From contig OY294049.1 of the NCBI GenBank assembly GCA_958510825.1, forward strand, positions 23,140,945 through 23,204,944: 64,000 bases of DNA. The letters run 5' to 3'. The notes beneath the pieces are model-generated. The model was not told the origin of the DNA, did no database searches, and was given only the letters and a program-made list of their open reading frames with translations. The stretch comes from Brachypterus glaber. Its lineage: Eukaryota; Arthropoda; Insecta; Coleoptera; Kateretidae. The translations under genes and the position numbers were made by a program. This document shows, in pieces, positions 42,610-54,873 of this stretch; position 1 is the stretch's first letter; every line of letters starts with the position of its first letter.

Positions 42610-43959
42610 TCGGTATATTTTATTTTCTATATTTTACAAATGACATTAAAACTTCAAAGTTTGAACTTTCTTTTTTTTAATTTTTAATTTATTAATGTCT
42701 AAGTGACTTAAAAAATTACCCTACATTGCTCCTAATAACGTAGGAAAGTAATAATAGTAGATCAACAGTAAATATTTAAAAATTCAAGGTTCAAGATTAT
42801 TTATTGATGTACACGGAAAGAAATTAGTGGGCTCTGCGCTATACAATATAAGATATTTGGCAACAGTGGTAAATTATAGTGATTTAAGCTATACATTATA
42901 AGGGACATGATAACAAATAATGTTAAAAATAAATTGGAAACGATTATGTTTAAGAAATTTTATTATATTATAAAAATTATTAGCACGGAACATTAATTAA
43001 ATCTGTTTAAGCTATAAATATCATATCGACACTCCCAAGCAACAAGGATGTAACTCAAGTTAGACCCATTTTGAATTATACTCATAGGTAAACGCCTTGA
43101 AAAAAGACACACATGGTGGTACTACTCAGGTTTCTCCACAGTCCACTTTAAGCAAAAGTTTACTTAAAATCACTAAAGTAAGAAATTCTAAACTTGAATA
43201 TTATCAGAAACAAACAGTAAATAAACAATAAATACTTAAACAGTTAAATAGAGAATTTTATAAGCTTTCAAATGATGTATCACATGACTTTCTTTTCCGC
43301 TTCAATCATTTACTCACCCTTAAATAACAAAAAAAAATATTTTAGAAATTTAGCTGTCGTGAAAAATGACAATATATGAGTTACGGCTTTGTTGCTTGGG
43401 GGTATCGATATTATTTATTATATTTAATTATTCACTAAACAATTGAAGTATTTCATATAATTTTTTACACTGAATGCCTTATATTTATATAATAAGCGAT
43501 TATAATTTGCTTCGTATATGCCTTATAGCGCTCTTAGCTATAATTTTTTTTTCCGTTTATATACAAATTATTTGTTCACATAGGTCAGATAAAAAAAATA
43601 CATTACAGTTAAAATACGTCTAAAATACACTGAAAATACATTTACAATACATAACTGTCACAACATATTAAAAGCGATATGGTCAATATCAGCGGCCAAA
43701 TATTGAGCAACACTGTAAAATGCCTGCCGCAGAAGTTATTGTTTTCTTTTTGATTTTAAGCTTTCTCTTAGATATAAACAATTTGCACCTTCGGGTTTAG
43801 ACCGTGTGATGAATTTTCACTTTTTTTTTTGCTTTAAATTGCAATGACCAAGACATGACAAATGCACATGGCCCTTGTGAATTTTCAAAAATTTAAAAAG
43901 TCGTCCTAGAGAAAAAATTCTTGGATATAAATTTGTTTCATAAAAAAATAAGCAACCTT
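42610..43959. other. AT-rich intronic DNA, nothing assigned
   Basis: Homopolymer-rich sequence. CTCCCAAGCAACAAGG near 43032 and GTTGCTTGGGGGTATCGATA near 43391 are roughly inverted and could bound a diverged 380-bp element, with ATATCATATCGACACTCC facing the second. No gene recognised. Confidence 0.4.
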
Positions 43960-44430
43960 TTTTTTTAATGTCCGTCCGTCTATGTCCGAATAATCCGATC
44001 TACTTGCAATTTTCAGTAAAAATCAAGTTCTACGAGGTGAAGAACCCTATAGTTTTTGAAAGTAATTCCCCCAAAAACAAAAAAATTATAGGGGGTAAAC
44101 TTTAAAAAAAAATCAAAAAAAGCTGAAAGAAAATTCTAATTACCGTAACTTTTTCAGAAAAAAATAATTACTTTTCTAATAAGGATCCATTCTACCAATT
44201 TTAAAAATAATCCCCCCAAAAACAAAAAAATTATGGAGGGTTAAACTTTTAGAAAAGCTGAAAGAAAATTCTGATTAACGTAACTTTTTCAGAAAAAAAC
44301 TTTTTTTTTATTTTTTTTTATTCGTTTTTTTTTTCAAAAAAAAAAAAATCTTATTTAAAAAAAATAATTATTTTTATATAATTATTATTATAACAATTAT
44401 TGTTAATTTTTTTTTATTATTTTTTTTTTT
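43960..44430 (-). repeat. Inverted copy of the 23330-23970 repeat
   Basis: GTCCGTCCGTCTATGTCCGA, AATAATCCGATCTACTTG, then two to three units with CCCCCAAAAACAAAAAAATT and AAGCTGAAAGAAAATTCT, the inverse of the units at 23.5-23.9 kb. Ends in long poly-T/poly-A. Confidence 0.75.
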
Positions 44431-44653
44431 GAAGAAAAGATTTTTATCCAATACATACAGATAATAAGACAATTACCAGCTTTATTTTAAATAGATAAAC
44501 TCAATAATAACCCCCGCGTGGCTTTTACTTTATTGAGTGGATAATTATTTATTTTACCCGCTCAACTGTCACTTGTCAAATTATTTTCTTGTAAATGTCA
44601 TTAAAATTTTTAATAAAAATATGAATAAGCTATTTATTGGATAAAACCTTGTA

Positions 44654-44760
44654 GGGCACTCATGGGTAAACCGATATTGCCCTCTCGAAAATTAACCTGC
44701 TTGGCTGACGCCTCGCAGATTAATTTTCTCATGGGCAATATCTTACTTTACCCACTAGTA
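44654..44760. mobile_element. 107-bp hairpin MITE
   Basis: ACTCATGGGTAAACCGATAT..TGCCC pairs with GGGCAATATCTTACTTTACC and CACTAGT, and GAAAATTAACCTGC with GCAGATTAATTTTC, around TTGGCTGACGCCTC. Apparent peptide here is an artefact. Confidence 0.75.
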
Positions 44761-46334
44761 CCAAATATAACTATTTTTTCTCAAAAGGAAATAAAAAAAT
44801 TGTTAAAAAATGTTTTAAAGTTTCTTTTTACTTTTATGTTTGAAAACTCTAAAATTAAAGGTATTGAAATACAATATTTTTTTTTCAAACTTTTGTTTCC
44901 GATTTTTTCACTTTTCTCGACGTTTCCGAGATTTTTAAGACTTTTGAGTGATGTTAAAAAAATGTCTGTGGGTCTGTCCGTTTGTCTGTCGGTCTGTGAA
45001 CAGGATAACTCGAGAGCGACAAATCGTAGCGATTTGAAATTTGGAGGGTATATTTGCGTTGTGAATATCTCGAAGGGGACTGAAATTGGGGTATGTGGGT
45101 AGGGGAGAGGGGGTCAAAGGGACCAAAAAAAGTTAATTTTTGTATTTCTTAAAAAAATTATCGCACGATTATAGTTTTGGTATGGATAGAAAGATAATAA
45201 AATTTATCATAAAAAAGTTATTCACAATTTTATTCGTAGCACCAGTACTTCTGGAGATATTAGTAAAATAACAAATTACACGCCAATGTGACTTTTTTTT
45301 TATTAGTTTATAGGCAAAGCCTTGTATTTTGCAAATTTTAATAACGATTTATGTCCATTTAGAACAAAAAAATTGTCGGTCGCCAGTTACGATGCGCAGT
45401 ACTGCCTAGGCAAACGAAGTATGCGCAGAAGTATTTGATAATACATACAAATTCTTAAAAGCGTTCTGGCAAACAAATACAAATACACCATGCGCAGTAG
45501 AGGTTGCTGAAACATATTTATGCGCAGAAGTGTTTAATAATACATACGAATGCACCAAAGTGTTATCGCAAATATATACATATATATCATGCGCACAGGG
45601 GTTTGATAGAACATATTGATGCGCAGAAGTGTTAAATAGTACATACGAATGCGAAACAATGTCCTGGCACACATATACAAATATATCATGCGCACAAGGG
45701 TTTGATAGAACATATTTATGCGCAGAAGTGTTTGATAATACATAAGAATGCGAAAAATTCCGAAACATCGTATCTGAAAAATGACCACTTGACAGGTATA
45801 ACAAATGATCCTTTTTTAAACAATTAATAAGGTATTTATTAATTACATATAAAGAAGAATACGTTCTTATTCATATAAATTAGTCAATTATTAAATTAAT
45901 TATGAAAGAAAATATTAGTGGCATATCGGACAGAAGAGAAAATTAGAAAAAAAGTCAGATCGAGATGCGGTCTCTAACATTGTATTTTAGCCAAATTATT
46001 AGAAGACCTGAGACCTGACTTTTTTCTAATTTTCTCTTCTGTCCGATATGCTACTTATATTTTCTTTCATAATTTATTGCGGACGTCAAAAATACTTCTT
46101 ATATATTTCTAATAATTTGGCTAAAATACAATGTTAGAGACCGCATCTCGATCTCTGTTGAAGTTCCTAAAATGTGAACGATACAAGGGTGAAGGGGTAA
46201 AAGGGCTCTTAAGACATTGTATATTGAGTTTATTCCCACTAACAAAATTAACCATCTTTCCTTTAATTAACAACTAACAAATTTGAGAAGAATAGAAAAG
46301 AAGGCATGTCCAATTAGTAAGTTTTCGAACGGGA

Positions 46335-46406
46335 GTCTCGGTAGCTCAGTTGGTAGAGTACCAGGCCGGAAACCTTGGGGACTCTGGTTCGAATCCAGAC
46401 TGAGAC
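46335..46406 (+). ncRNA. tRNA-like head of a SINE (72-nt cloverleaf)
   Basis: A full cloverleaf can be drawn: acceptor GTCTCGG/CTGAGAC (one G-U), D-arm GCTC/GAGT, anticodon arm CCAGG/CCTTG with one mismatch and loop CCGGAAA, T-arm TCTGG/CCAGA with loop TTCGAAT. Pol III A box TAGCTCAGTTGG and B box GGTTCGAATCC are intact, and a T7 run follows at once. The loop has C at position 33 where tRNAs need U, and the 3' sequence is a repeated tail, so it is a SINE head rather than a working tRNA. Confidence 0.75.
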
Positions 46407-46500
46407 CTGACTTTTTTTCTAATTTTCTCTTCTGTCCGATATGCCACTAATATTTTCTTTCATAATTTATTGCGGACGTCAAAAATACTTCTTATATATT
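46407..46500 (+). mobile_element. SINE tail, repeated three times nearby
   Basis: The tail CTTTTTTTCTAATTTTCTCT, TCTGTCCGATATGCCACTAA, TTCATAATTTATTGCGGACG follows the tRNA-like head. A second copy starting at the last bases of the head (CTGAGACCTGAC) lies at 46005-46105, and an inverted one at about 45898-45958. Confidence 0.75.
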
Positions 46501-46880
46501 AAATTAATACCCTACTAATTTCATAAAAAAGAATAATTTTTAGTCTCTGGCAAGTTCCCATTTTTCAGATACGATGTTTCGGAATTTACAAGGCGATATA
46601 CAAACATACCATGCGCAGTAGGGTTTGGTAAAACATATTTATGCGCAGAAGCGTTTAATAATAAATACGAATGCGAAAAAGTGTCTGGCAAACATTTATA
46701 AATATACCATGCGTAGAAGGGTTTGGTGGAATATATTTATGCCCAGATGTGTTTAACAAATGCGCAAAAGTGTTTTGGCAAACAAATACAAATATATCAT
46801 TCGCAGAAGGGTTTGGTAAAATATATTTATGCGTAGAATTTTTTTAATAATACATACGAATGCGCAGAAATGTTCTGGAT

Positions 46881-48220
<1,340 letters not shown>

Positions 48221-48523
48221 TGAACCATAGCTATGGTTCCTTGTCCAAAGTTTTCATCTGGTATTGTTTTTGATAAAAATCGGGCTGGGGTAAGGGGATC
48301 AAGGAAGCAAAAACTATTTTTTTCTTGACTTGTGTGCAGTTTTGATAAATTTTGGAAATTTTGTACAGGGTGGCTCATAAGTCGCTTTACCATTTAAAAA
48401 TTAAATAACTTTTTTGTTTGCCAATTTATTTTATTTATTTTTTTTTTTACAATATAGAGTACAGGAAATGGACTTTTTTTACCTATGTATGAAAAATCAT
48501 GTCCATGTTCCGCTTTGCAAGAT

Positions 48524-49715
48524 TAGTGTTGCCGCCTAAAGCGATAGTTATCGCCAATAAATACCTCTCGTATCACAACTACGATGCGATAGTTCAAAAA
48601 TTATCGTCTCGCACAAACGATAACGAGAGGCCTCTCGTTATCGCCTACCTCTCGCCTACCTCTCGCGATAACGATACTTATCGTTCCAGCGTAAAAGTTG
48701 AATATTTTAGCCATCTAATATTATTTAAATGAATTTGACTCAAATGTCACATTTAAAAAAAAAATATGTCAAAAATTACTAAAATGCATATATCTTCGTA
48801 AAGTGATATTTTGCTGCATAAATGTGACCATTATAAAAGGCTTTTATCTTTTTAAATCGTATCGCAGGCAGAAACTGCTTCAACATTATCCTATTTTTAT
48901 AGCAGATATAAAAATATGAACTCCTGGCAGTTGCATTAAGTACATAATTAACTTTATAGTAAGTACGGTAGTATCTGACTAATACGAGGGGTAATTTAAA
49001 AGAAGGTAAAAAGGCCGGAGCTGCTGTTAGTAGGATTTGAGTGCTAAAATTCAATTTTAGTAGTCTTGATACTTGCTTTCCATTTTTACCTCTCGGCGTT
49101 TGATGAATTAGGTAAAAAAATGTTTGCTTTTTTTTTCTATCACAATACTTTCTTTATGAAAAATAAAAATGGGAAAGAAAAATATATAAAGACTATTAAA
49201 ATTTATTTTTAGCACTCAAATACAGCAGCTCTGGCCTTTTTGCCTTCTTTTAAATTACCCCTGGTATTAGTCAGATACTACCGTACTTACTATAAGCCTA
49301 ATTAGGTACTTAGTGCAAACTGCCAGGAGTTCATATTTTTATATCTGCTATAAAAATAGGATAATGTTGAAGCAGGTTCTGCCTGCGATACGATTTTAAA
49401 AGATAAAAGCCTTTTATAATGGGCTAATGTAAGCTACATAATGCCTATTAAAGAATATATTTGCATTTTAAAAATCATTAAATTTTAAAACTAAATAATG
49501 ACGTTTGTGTCAAATATTTTTATCTGATTTTAGGTGGCTTCAACATTCGACTGTCTTTAACTGTACGATAGTTATCGCTCTCGCTTCGGTCTCGTTACGG
49601 GCGAGAAGCCTCTCGTTATCGTTACAACGATACGATATTTTTCCACCTCTCGCTATCGTTCTGTTCAACGATAACGAGACGATAGCAAGACGAGAGGCCT
49701 TAGGCGGCAACACTA
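48524..49715. mobile_element. hAT-like non-autonomous element with subterminal CTCTCGTTATCG motifs
   Basis: Ends TAGTGTTGCCGCCTAA and the inverse TTAGGCGGCAACACTA. Flanks TGCAAGAT and TGCAAGCA match at six or seven of 8 positions, as an aged 8-bp hAT duplication. Within about 200 bp of each end are many ATAACGAGAGG/CCTCTCGTTAT words, including a perfect 26-bp palindrome at 48618-48643. The middle (48780-49440) is a further palindrome with TTTTAAATCGTATCGCAGGC and GGAGTTCATATTTTTATATC arms. Confidence 0.8.
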
Positions 49716-49734
49716 TGCAAGCACGGGCTCTTTT

Positions 49735-50150
49735 CACGACATTTGCCATGACGGCTCATGTCTGGCCTAAGCTGTTGAAAAGTCCTGGGGTTGTTGACAT
49801 ACACCCGATCCTTCAAATAGCCCCAAAGAAAAAAGTCCGGTCTGTAAATTCGGGCGATCGTAAAGGACAAGGAAAATCCGAATTTCGTGAAATTATTCGC
49901 TCTTCGAAAATCTGCCTTAGAAGCTGCATTGTGGCTGGCCGTATAGGCAGTTTCCCCATCTGGCTGCCACCATGTCTCTGGCATGTCCTCCAGGGCGCAC
50001 AAAATTTTCCAGCATTGCGCGATATCGGTCGCCGTTCACCGTAAATGTATTGCCATTTTCCTCGCATAACTAAGGCCCGATTACCATTTGGGATGTTACA
50101 CCGCACTATGGTCCGGGCGATACCCAAAAATGGCATTGATTCGGCTGTTT
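49735..50150 (-). pseudogene. Mariner-type transposase, frameshifted
   Basis: Across three minus-strand frames the order is FTVNGDRYRAMLENFVRP, LEDMPETWWQPDGETAYT, ATMQLLRQIFEERIISRNSD, then DFFLWGYLKDRVYVNNPRT and FQQLRPDMS. These are the RYRAML, W-QDGATAHT and PDFFLWGYLKDRVY landmarks of a common insect mariner-like transposase. At least two frameshifts break it. The C-terminus is cut by the hAT-like insertion ending at 49715. Confidence 0.85.
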
Positions 50151-50219
50151 ACGCTATAGGTATAAAAATTGGTGTAGGGAGGTATTTTAGAATGCTAAAA
50201 CCGAGTATGGCATTTTAAG

Positions 50220-50400
50220 TTAAAAGTTCAAAATGGCGGGTCCAATATAGCCTCTATAATAGTTAAATTTATAAATAAAGTATTACTTTAAATTGGCAAT
50301 GTGCTTTTTTGGGTTGCTTAAATTCAATTTGACAATAAGAATAAAAAATATAAAATGGCGTATTCAAAATGGGGTCAATAATCTTTAAATTTGAAACTTT
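50220..50400. repeat. ATGGCGG-word repeat, second locus
   Basis: AAAATGGCGGGTCCAATATA and AAAATGGCGTATTCAAAATG resemble the words and spacing at 18530-18680 (AAAATGGCGGATACAATATG). Probably the same dispersed element. Confidence 0.55.
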
Positions 50401-50500
50401 GAACTTGCGACCTTGTAAGGTTATAAAGTTACTGCATAAAATTTATTTATTTATTTTAGATCGTAGGAAAAACGTTGTATGTATTACGAGCGCAAAATGT

Positions 50501-50720
50501 TATGAAACGCCGAGAAAATGTGAAAAAAGTGTGTTTTAAAAAATGTCTGTCTGTCTGTTTGTCTGTCAGTCTGCATGTAAATCTTACGGCTTTTTAAAGG
50601 AATATGAAACGTCGAGAAAATGTGAAAAAAGTGTGTATTAAAAAATGTCTGTCTGTTTGTCTGTCTGTCTGTCTCTCTGTCAGTCAGTCTGCATGTAAAT
50701 CTTACGACCTTTTAAAGGAA
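50501..50720. repeat. Two-copy tandem duplication (102 bp) with GTCTGTCTGT tract
   Basis: TATGAAACGCCGAGAAAATG at 50501 recurs at 50603 with one change, and each copy carries AAAAAATGTCTGTCTGT-type microsatellite and TCAGTCTGCATGTAAATCTT. It lies just upstream of the LINE. Confidence 0.85.
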
Positions 50721-50842
50721 TGTTAATGAAAATATTGTTTAATTCCCTACAAAAACGTATGTATAGTCCTCCGCATAAAAGAAAGTCTTCGACGAAAGGG
50801 GGAAGAATCATTCGCGCTCTCTTTTTTTCGTCAAGAGCGTTA

Positions 50843-52155
50843 TAACTTTTGCTTCAAAAGCTGGAAATGTACGGTTTTAGAGGATTAATATACAAATGGC
50901 TTTCTTCTTATTTACGTAATCGCAATCAGCGTGTATATGCCAATGGTACCAGTTCCAGACTGAGTGAAGTAGAGTCAGGTGTACCACAAGGTTCCGTGTT
51001 AGGCCCATTACTTTTTTTGTTATTTGTTAATGATTTACCATTGATCGTTGTAAATTCGGAATTAATTATGTTTGCTGACGATAACACATTATTGAGTTCA
51101 GACATGACTGTAGAGCTTGCTATAAGTATAGCGCAATATAACTTAGATAGATTTATACAGTGGTTTAATTGTAATAAATTACATTTAAATGCTTCAAAAA
51201 CAGTTTTTATAAACTTTAATATGAAAACTTCGCACATAAATGAAAGTTACTTATTAAAAATAAATGGGAAATCAATTAATCAGGTTGTCGATACAAAGTT
51301 TCTGGGCCTTAAAATTGACCAGAGTCTCAACTGGGAATCACACATCAACAATCTGGTTAAGAAAATTTCACCAATCTGTTATGCTTTATCTAGATTGAGA
51401 AATATTGCAAGCTCTACGGTCATCAGATCCTACTATTATTCGGAATTTGTTTCTAGAATAACATATGGCACAATGTTTTGGGGACTTACGCATCATGCTG
51501 AGCGTGTTTTTATTATTCAAAAAAAGGCAATTCGAAATATAAAAAAAGTTTCTAGTCGTACATCTTGTAAACCTTTATTTAAAGAACAAAGACTTCTTCC
51601 ATTAGCCTGTATATTCATATTAGAAACTGTAATGTATGTTAGAAACAATATGAATATTTTTAACACTAATTTCATGATTACAATACTCGACACGGAAGTA
51701 CTCTTGCTATCCCCAATCATAAAACCACAAAATTTCAAAAAGGTATAAGATACATAGGTGTTAAATTGTTTAACAAAATACCCAACAATATTAAAGTAAT
51801 TCAGAGTAATAAACATTTTAAACAACAGTTTATAGCTTTTTTATTAGATAAGTGTTATTATGATGTTGATGAATATTTGGAAGATCGGCCTGAAATATTG
51901 TCTAGACTTTAAACATTAAATTATATGAATGTATATCTCTTTTTATAAGTATTGAGGAATAATTAATTTTGTTTCTTTTTTTTATAATTATTTTTTTTGT
52001 TGTAATTATTTTTTCTGATTTTTGACTAATCCTATGCCAGCGTACGTGAGTGCTATATTTAGAATTTAATTATTATTTTAACCATTATATTTCTATTTTA
52101 TATTTATTGGTCTCTTGGATAATAAAGATTATTATTATTATTATTATTATTATTA
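50843..52155 (+). mobile_element. 5'-truncated LINE (non-LTR retrotransposon), frameshifted, (ATT)n tail
   Basis: A 300-codon frame (50849-51748) encodes the second half of a reverse transcriptase: LLQKLEMYGFRG at the truncation, then SGVPQGSVLGPLLFLLFVND, the catalytic FADD box (residues 75-78), NKLHLNASKT and TKFLGLKIDQSLNWESHI. A one-base shift near 51670 moves the C-terminus (HDYNTRHGSTLAIPNHK) into another frame, which ends with a TAA at 51910-51912. The 3' end is ATAATAAAG followed by (ATT)n to 52155, like jockey/CR1/I-group LINEs. 5' truncation is the usual outcome of target-primed insertion. No longer active. Confidence 0.92.
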
Positions 52156-52412
52156 AGGCGTGCGTGTCACTTGCACACACATTCCAAAGATATTTCCCGT
52201 AGCCACAGATCCGTGCGTCAAACTATAATCATTTTTACCGTAAGACTAATTTCCGAGATATAGGCATTTTAATAAATTTTAATATATTTTTAAATTTTTA
52301 ATTATATGTCAAATTAACAGTAACATTAATTTCAATTAATTTTTCTTTTAATAAATGTCTGATAATGGTGCTGCCATAAAAACAATCCGATAAAGAAAAA
52401 ACAAAAGGAAAC

Positions 52413-53690
52413 TAATAATAATAATAATTTTATTATAGAGTTTACACATGTCAAGTTTTTAAAATAAAATAAAATAAAAATACATCGTACATTAATAAAA
52501 AAGCGGTAAAATACAAGCACAATATAGGTATATATAACTTTTTTTAAATATCAATACAGTTTAAAGACAAAAACTCTTGATAACTATAAAATGCCTTCCT
52601 CACTAAAAACGCTCTAATTTTACTTTTGTAATTGTTTAAGGGTAGTTGTTTAATATGTTCAGGAATTTTATTGTAAAATAGGGGAATAAAATAATTTTCA
52701 CTGAATCTGCTGGAATTTAGTCTAAGAAATCTGATGTTTAAATTATTTTGAGTTCTAATATCATGGTTATGCATGTTTGATCTTATTGAGTATACATTAA
52801 GATTTTCTTTTGCAAAAATTAAACAATAAAAAATATACATACTCGGAAAAGTTAACAAATTCAGATCTAAAAAACAATGTCTTACATCATCCCTATAGTT
52901 CATGCCACATATTATACGAATGGCTTTGCGTTGCAATCCAAAAATTCGTTTTGAATGGCAAGAGTGCCCCCAACTTAAAAGTGAGTATAGCATATGTGAC
53001 ATAATCAGGGAATGATAAGCTGTAAGTGTTATACTTCTTGGTACCAAATTGACCAAATTACGCAATACAAATAAGTTTTTGGAGATTTTATTTGATATAA
53101 AATTAATGTGTGGCTCCCAGTTAAGTTCAGGATCTAACATAATACCAAGAAATCTAACACTCTCGTGATTTTCATGAGTTAACGTGCGATGGATAAAGTA
53201 AATTTTTTGCGTTTTATCCAAATTCAGACTTAACTCATTTGCATCAAACCATTGTTTCAGTTTTGACTGTATCTCTCCCAAACTCTCTGTCAGCTGCAAC
53301 TCATTTTTGTGGCTTTTGATTGCAGTGGTGTCATCGGCAAATAGTAATAGCTCTATACCTCCAACAGCTCTTACCAAGTCATTAATAAAAATTAGAAAAA
53401 GTATTGGTCCCAGTACAGAGCCTTGGGGCACACCATCAATAACATCACCACAATCAGAAGCTTTTCCATTGCAAAAAGTGTACTGCTTGCGATTTGATAA
53501 GTAGGATTTTATCAAATCGCAGCTTAAGGAATTAAAGTTATATGATTGCAGCTTTCTAATAAGTTTATCAGGAGGGACACATTCAAAGGCTTTTTGCAAG
53601 TCATATAACACAGTGCCAGCTATGAAAACTACAGGAAAAGTGAAGTCAATTTGATATCTTATTTTATTTATAAACTTCCTCATTTTTCCA
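52413..53690 (-). mobile_element. 5'-truncated LINE with intact RT fragment, (ATT)n tail
   Basis: On the minus strand an unbroken 379-codon frame (53683-52544) runs from AGTVLYDLQKAFECVPPDKL, containing the first catalytic aspartate, through DGVPQGSVLGPILFLIFIND and FADD (115-118) to the C-terminus HNHDIRTQNNL and EHIKQLP. The tail at 52413-52427 is (ATT)n in the element's orientation. It differs clearly in sequence from the plus-strand LINE 250 bp away, so they are separate families or lineages. The unbroken frame suggests a younger insertion. The first 20 codons may be flanking DNA. Confidence 0.92.
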
Positions 53691-54120
53691 CCCGTTTAGA
53701 AAAGGTACCCGTTCCACATTTTTATATTTAAACAATCCACGTAAAGAATGATTACGTAAAAAAGTATATGAATGTATTCACATACGAGTAAATTTCCGTT
53801 GGTAATTTTTTTGCCAACGTAAACTTCTGTAAATTTACAGAAAATATTGTGTAAAATTTATTAAAAATTATGGAGTTGCATAATTTTTTTGTGGAAATTT
53901 ACCCAATACATTCCGCAAAATTTAATTGTATCCATATTCTATGACTGAAATACAACGCAGTGACTATTATGCAGTATTATGCTGTTCTCGTATAAAGAAT
54001 TCCCCCCAGACGAAGTTACGCGAATCGCATCCGAACTGATATGATTTTCGCTTTTCACCACACTTTCGCAAATGAGTCACAGCATTGTATTTCAGACTGA
54101 GAATAATTTGATATAAAAAG
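53691..54120. other. AT-rich DNA with small hairpins
   Basis: CGTTGGTAATTTTTTTGCCAACG near 53798 and TTCTGTAAATTTACAGAA near 53825 are short hairpins. Nothing else assigned. Confidence 0.4.
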
Positions 54121-54163
54121 TTACACAATATATCCTAAAAAGTTTTTAGGATATATTGTGTAA
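54121..54163. repeat. Perfect 43-nt palindrome (21-bp stem, 1-nt loop)
   Basis: TTACACAATATATCCTAAAA-A, one G, then its exact inverse complement. It is the only perfect hairpin of this size I saw and stands 18 bp before another hairpin element. Confidence 0.97.
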
Positions 54164-54180
54164 CGTTGAAATAGTATATT

Positions 54181-54293
54181 AAAGTACTAGTTTCATAACA
54201 TACGTTTTTAGCGCACGAGTACAACTGTCGCCGCTTGCGTCGAGTTTTCTAAAGTACTAGTGCGCTAAAAACGTGTTATGAAACGAGTGCTTT
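54181..54293. mobile_element. 113-bp hairpin MITE (AAAGTACTAGTTTCATAACA ends)
   Basis: AAAGTACTAGTTTCATAACA, ACGTTTTTAGCGCACGAGTAC pairs with ACTAGTGCGCTAAAAACGT, GTTATGAAACGAGTGCTTT. The loop is GTCGCCGCTTGCGTCGAG. Similar in design to the 92-243 and 39238-39440 hairpins, with AT-rich arms and a CG-rich loop. Confidence 0.85.
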
Positions 54294-54873
54294 ATACAAT
54301 TGTTTCTATTTTGCTCTAACATTTTAAAAAACTTACATTTAAATTGATGTGATTAAATTAATGTGATTTAGGGGTTTTTGTTTCGGGTTGGCATTACAGT
54401 TTTCGCCATGTTTTAAATTCCAAGAACATATGATATTTTGATATATTTTATAGTCATGTCTTCTCTTTTTCACTGCAGGTATCCAAGCCACAACTTTAAC
54501 ACGGTAAAAAATAACCTAAACACAAAATTTTGTAGAAAATTTAACTTTAAAGCGACATTGACAATTGCACGAAAAACGTCAATCGACAGGCTTTTGTCTG
54601 TTGCCAACCCAAAAGAAAAAAAAGTACACACCTCTTATGGGCCTATAAGAACACGCAAAATGCGTGTGATTATGAGCCTTTAAGAGTCGCGAAATAGTAA
54701 AAATATGTTTTAAGCCTCCAGTTACGAGATACTGTTTTCTATCTACCAATATTTACATATTTCTTTTCTGTGTAGAGTCACATTGCTAAGAGTAAACTAT
54801 AGTATTACGAAGCGGTTACATATTTCCACGATTTTTTCCATTTTTATTCGATGCGGGGGTGTAAATTTGACAA

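Larger units (their letters stand above)
45757..46585. mobile_element. 829-bp element with 28-bp TIRs inserted in the minisatellite
   Basis: ATTCCGAAACATCGTATCTG plus AAAAATG at the left is matched exactly by CATTTTT and CAGATACGATGTTTCGGAAT at the right. The inside holds a palindrome (45958-46003 with 46109-46155) and three SINE-tail copies. No clear target duplication. Confidence 0.8.
45416..46880. repeat. 100-bp minisatellite split by a TIR element
   Basis: Units of about 100 bp marked by ATGCGCAGAAGTGTTT recur at about 45420, 45522, 45620 and 45720, then after an interruption at about 46638, 46738 and 46828. Unit text includes AATACATACGAATGCG, CTGGCACACATATACAAA and ATCATGCGCACAGGGGTTTG. 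Both parts have the same orientation. Minus-strand peptides over it are repeat artefacts. Confidence 0.88.
48368..50150 (-). mobile_element. Mariner-type element, dead, split by a hAT-like element
   Basis: The end ACAGGGTGGCTCATAAGTCG lies at about 48366. The minus strand at 49735-50150 encodes a broken transposase. Between them lies the hAT-like insertion 48524-49715. Right-hand boundary approximate. Confidence 0.75.

Noticed and set aside
45406..45804. 132-codon minus-strand frame with repeated SYVLSNTSAHKYV
   Set aside because: Translation of the 100-bp minisatellite; periodic with it and interrupted by the inserted element.
45416..46880. CRISPR array
   Set aside because: The repeats are long, degenerate, about 100 bp in period, in a eukaryotic intron; no short conserved repeat with unique spacers.
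49505..50044. 179-codon plus-strand frame
   Set aside because: Antisense of the frameshifted mariner transposase plus hAT subterminal repeats; the minus strand carries the recognisable protein.
54438..54683. Next membralin exon after the CACTGCAG acceptor-like site near 54478
   Set aside because: The following text (GTATCCAAGCCACAAC) does not encode the expected GMEAIMSEFF and no donor fits.
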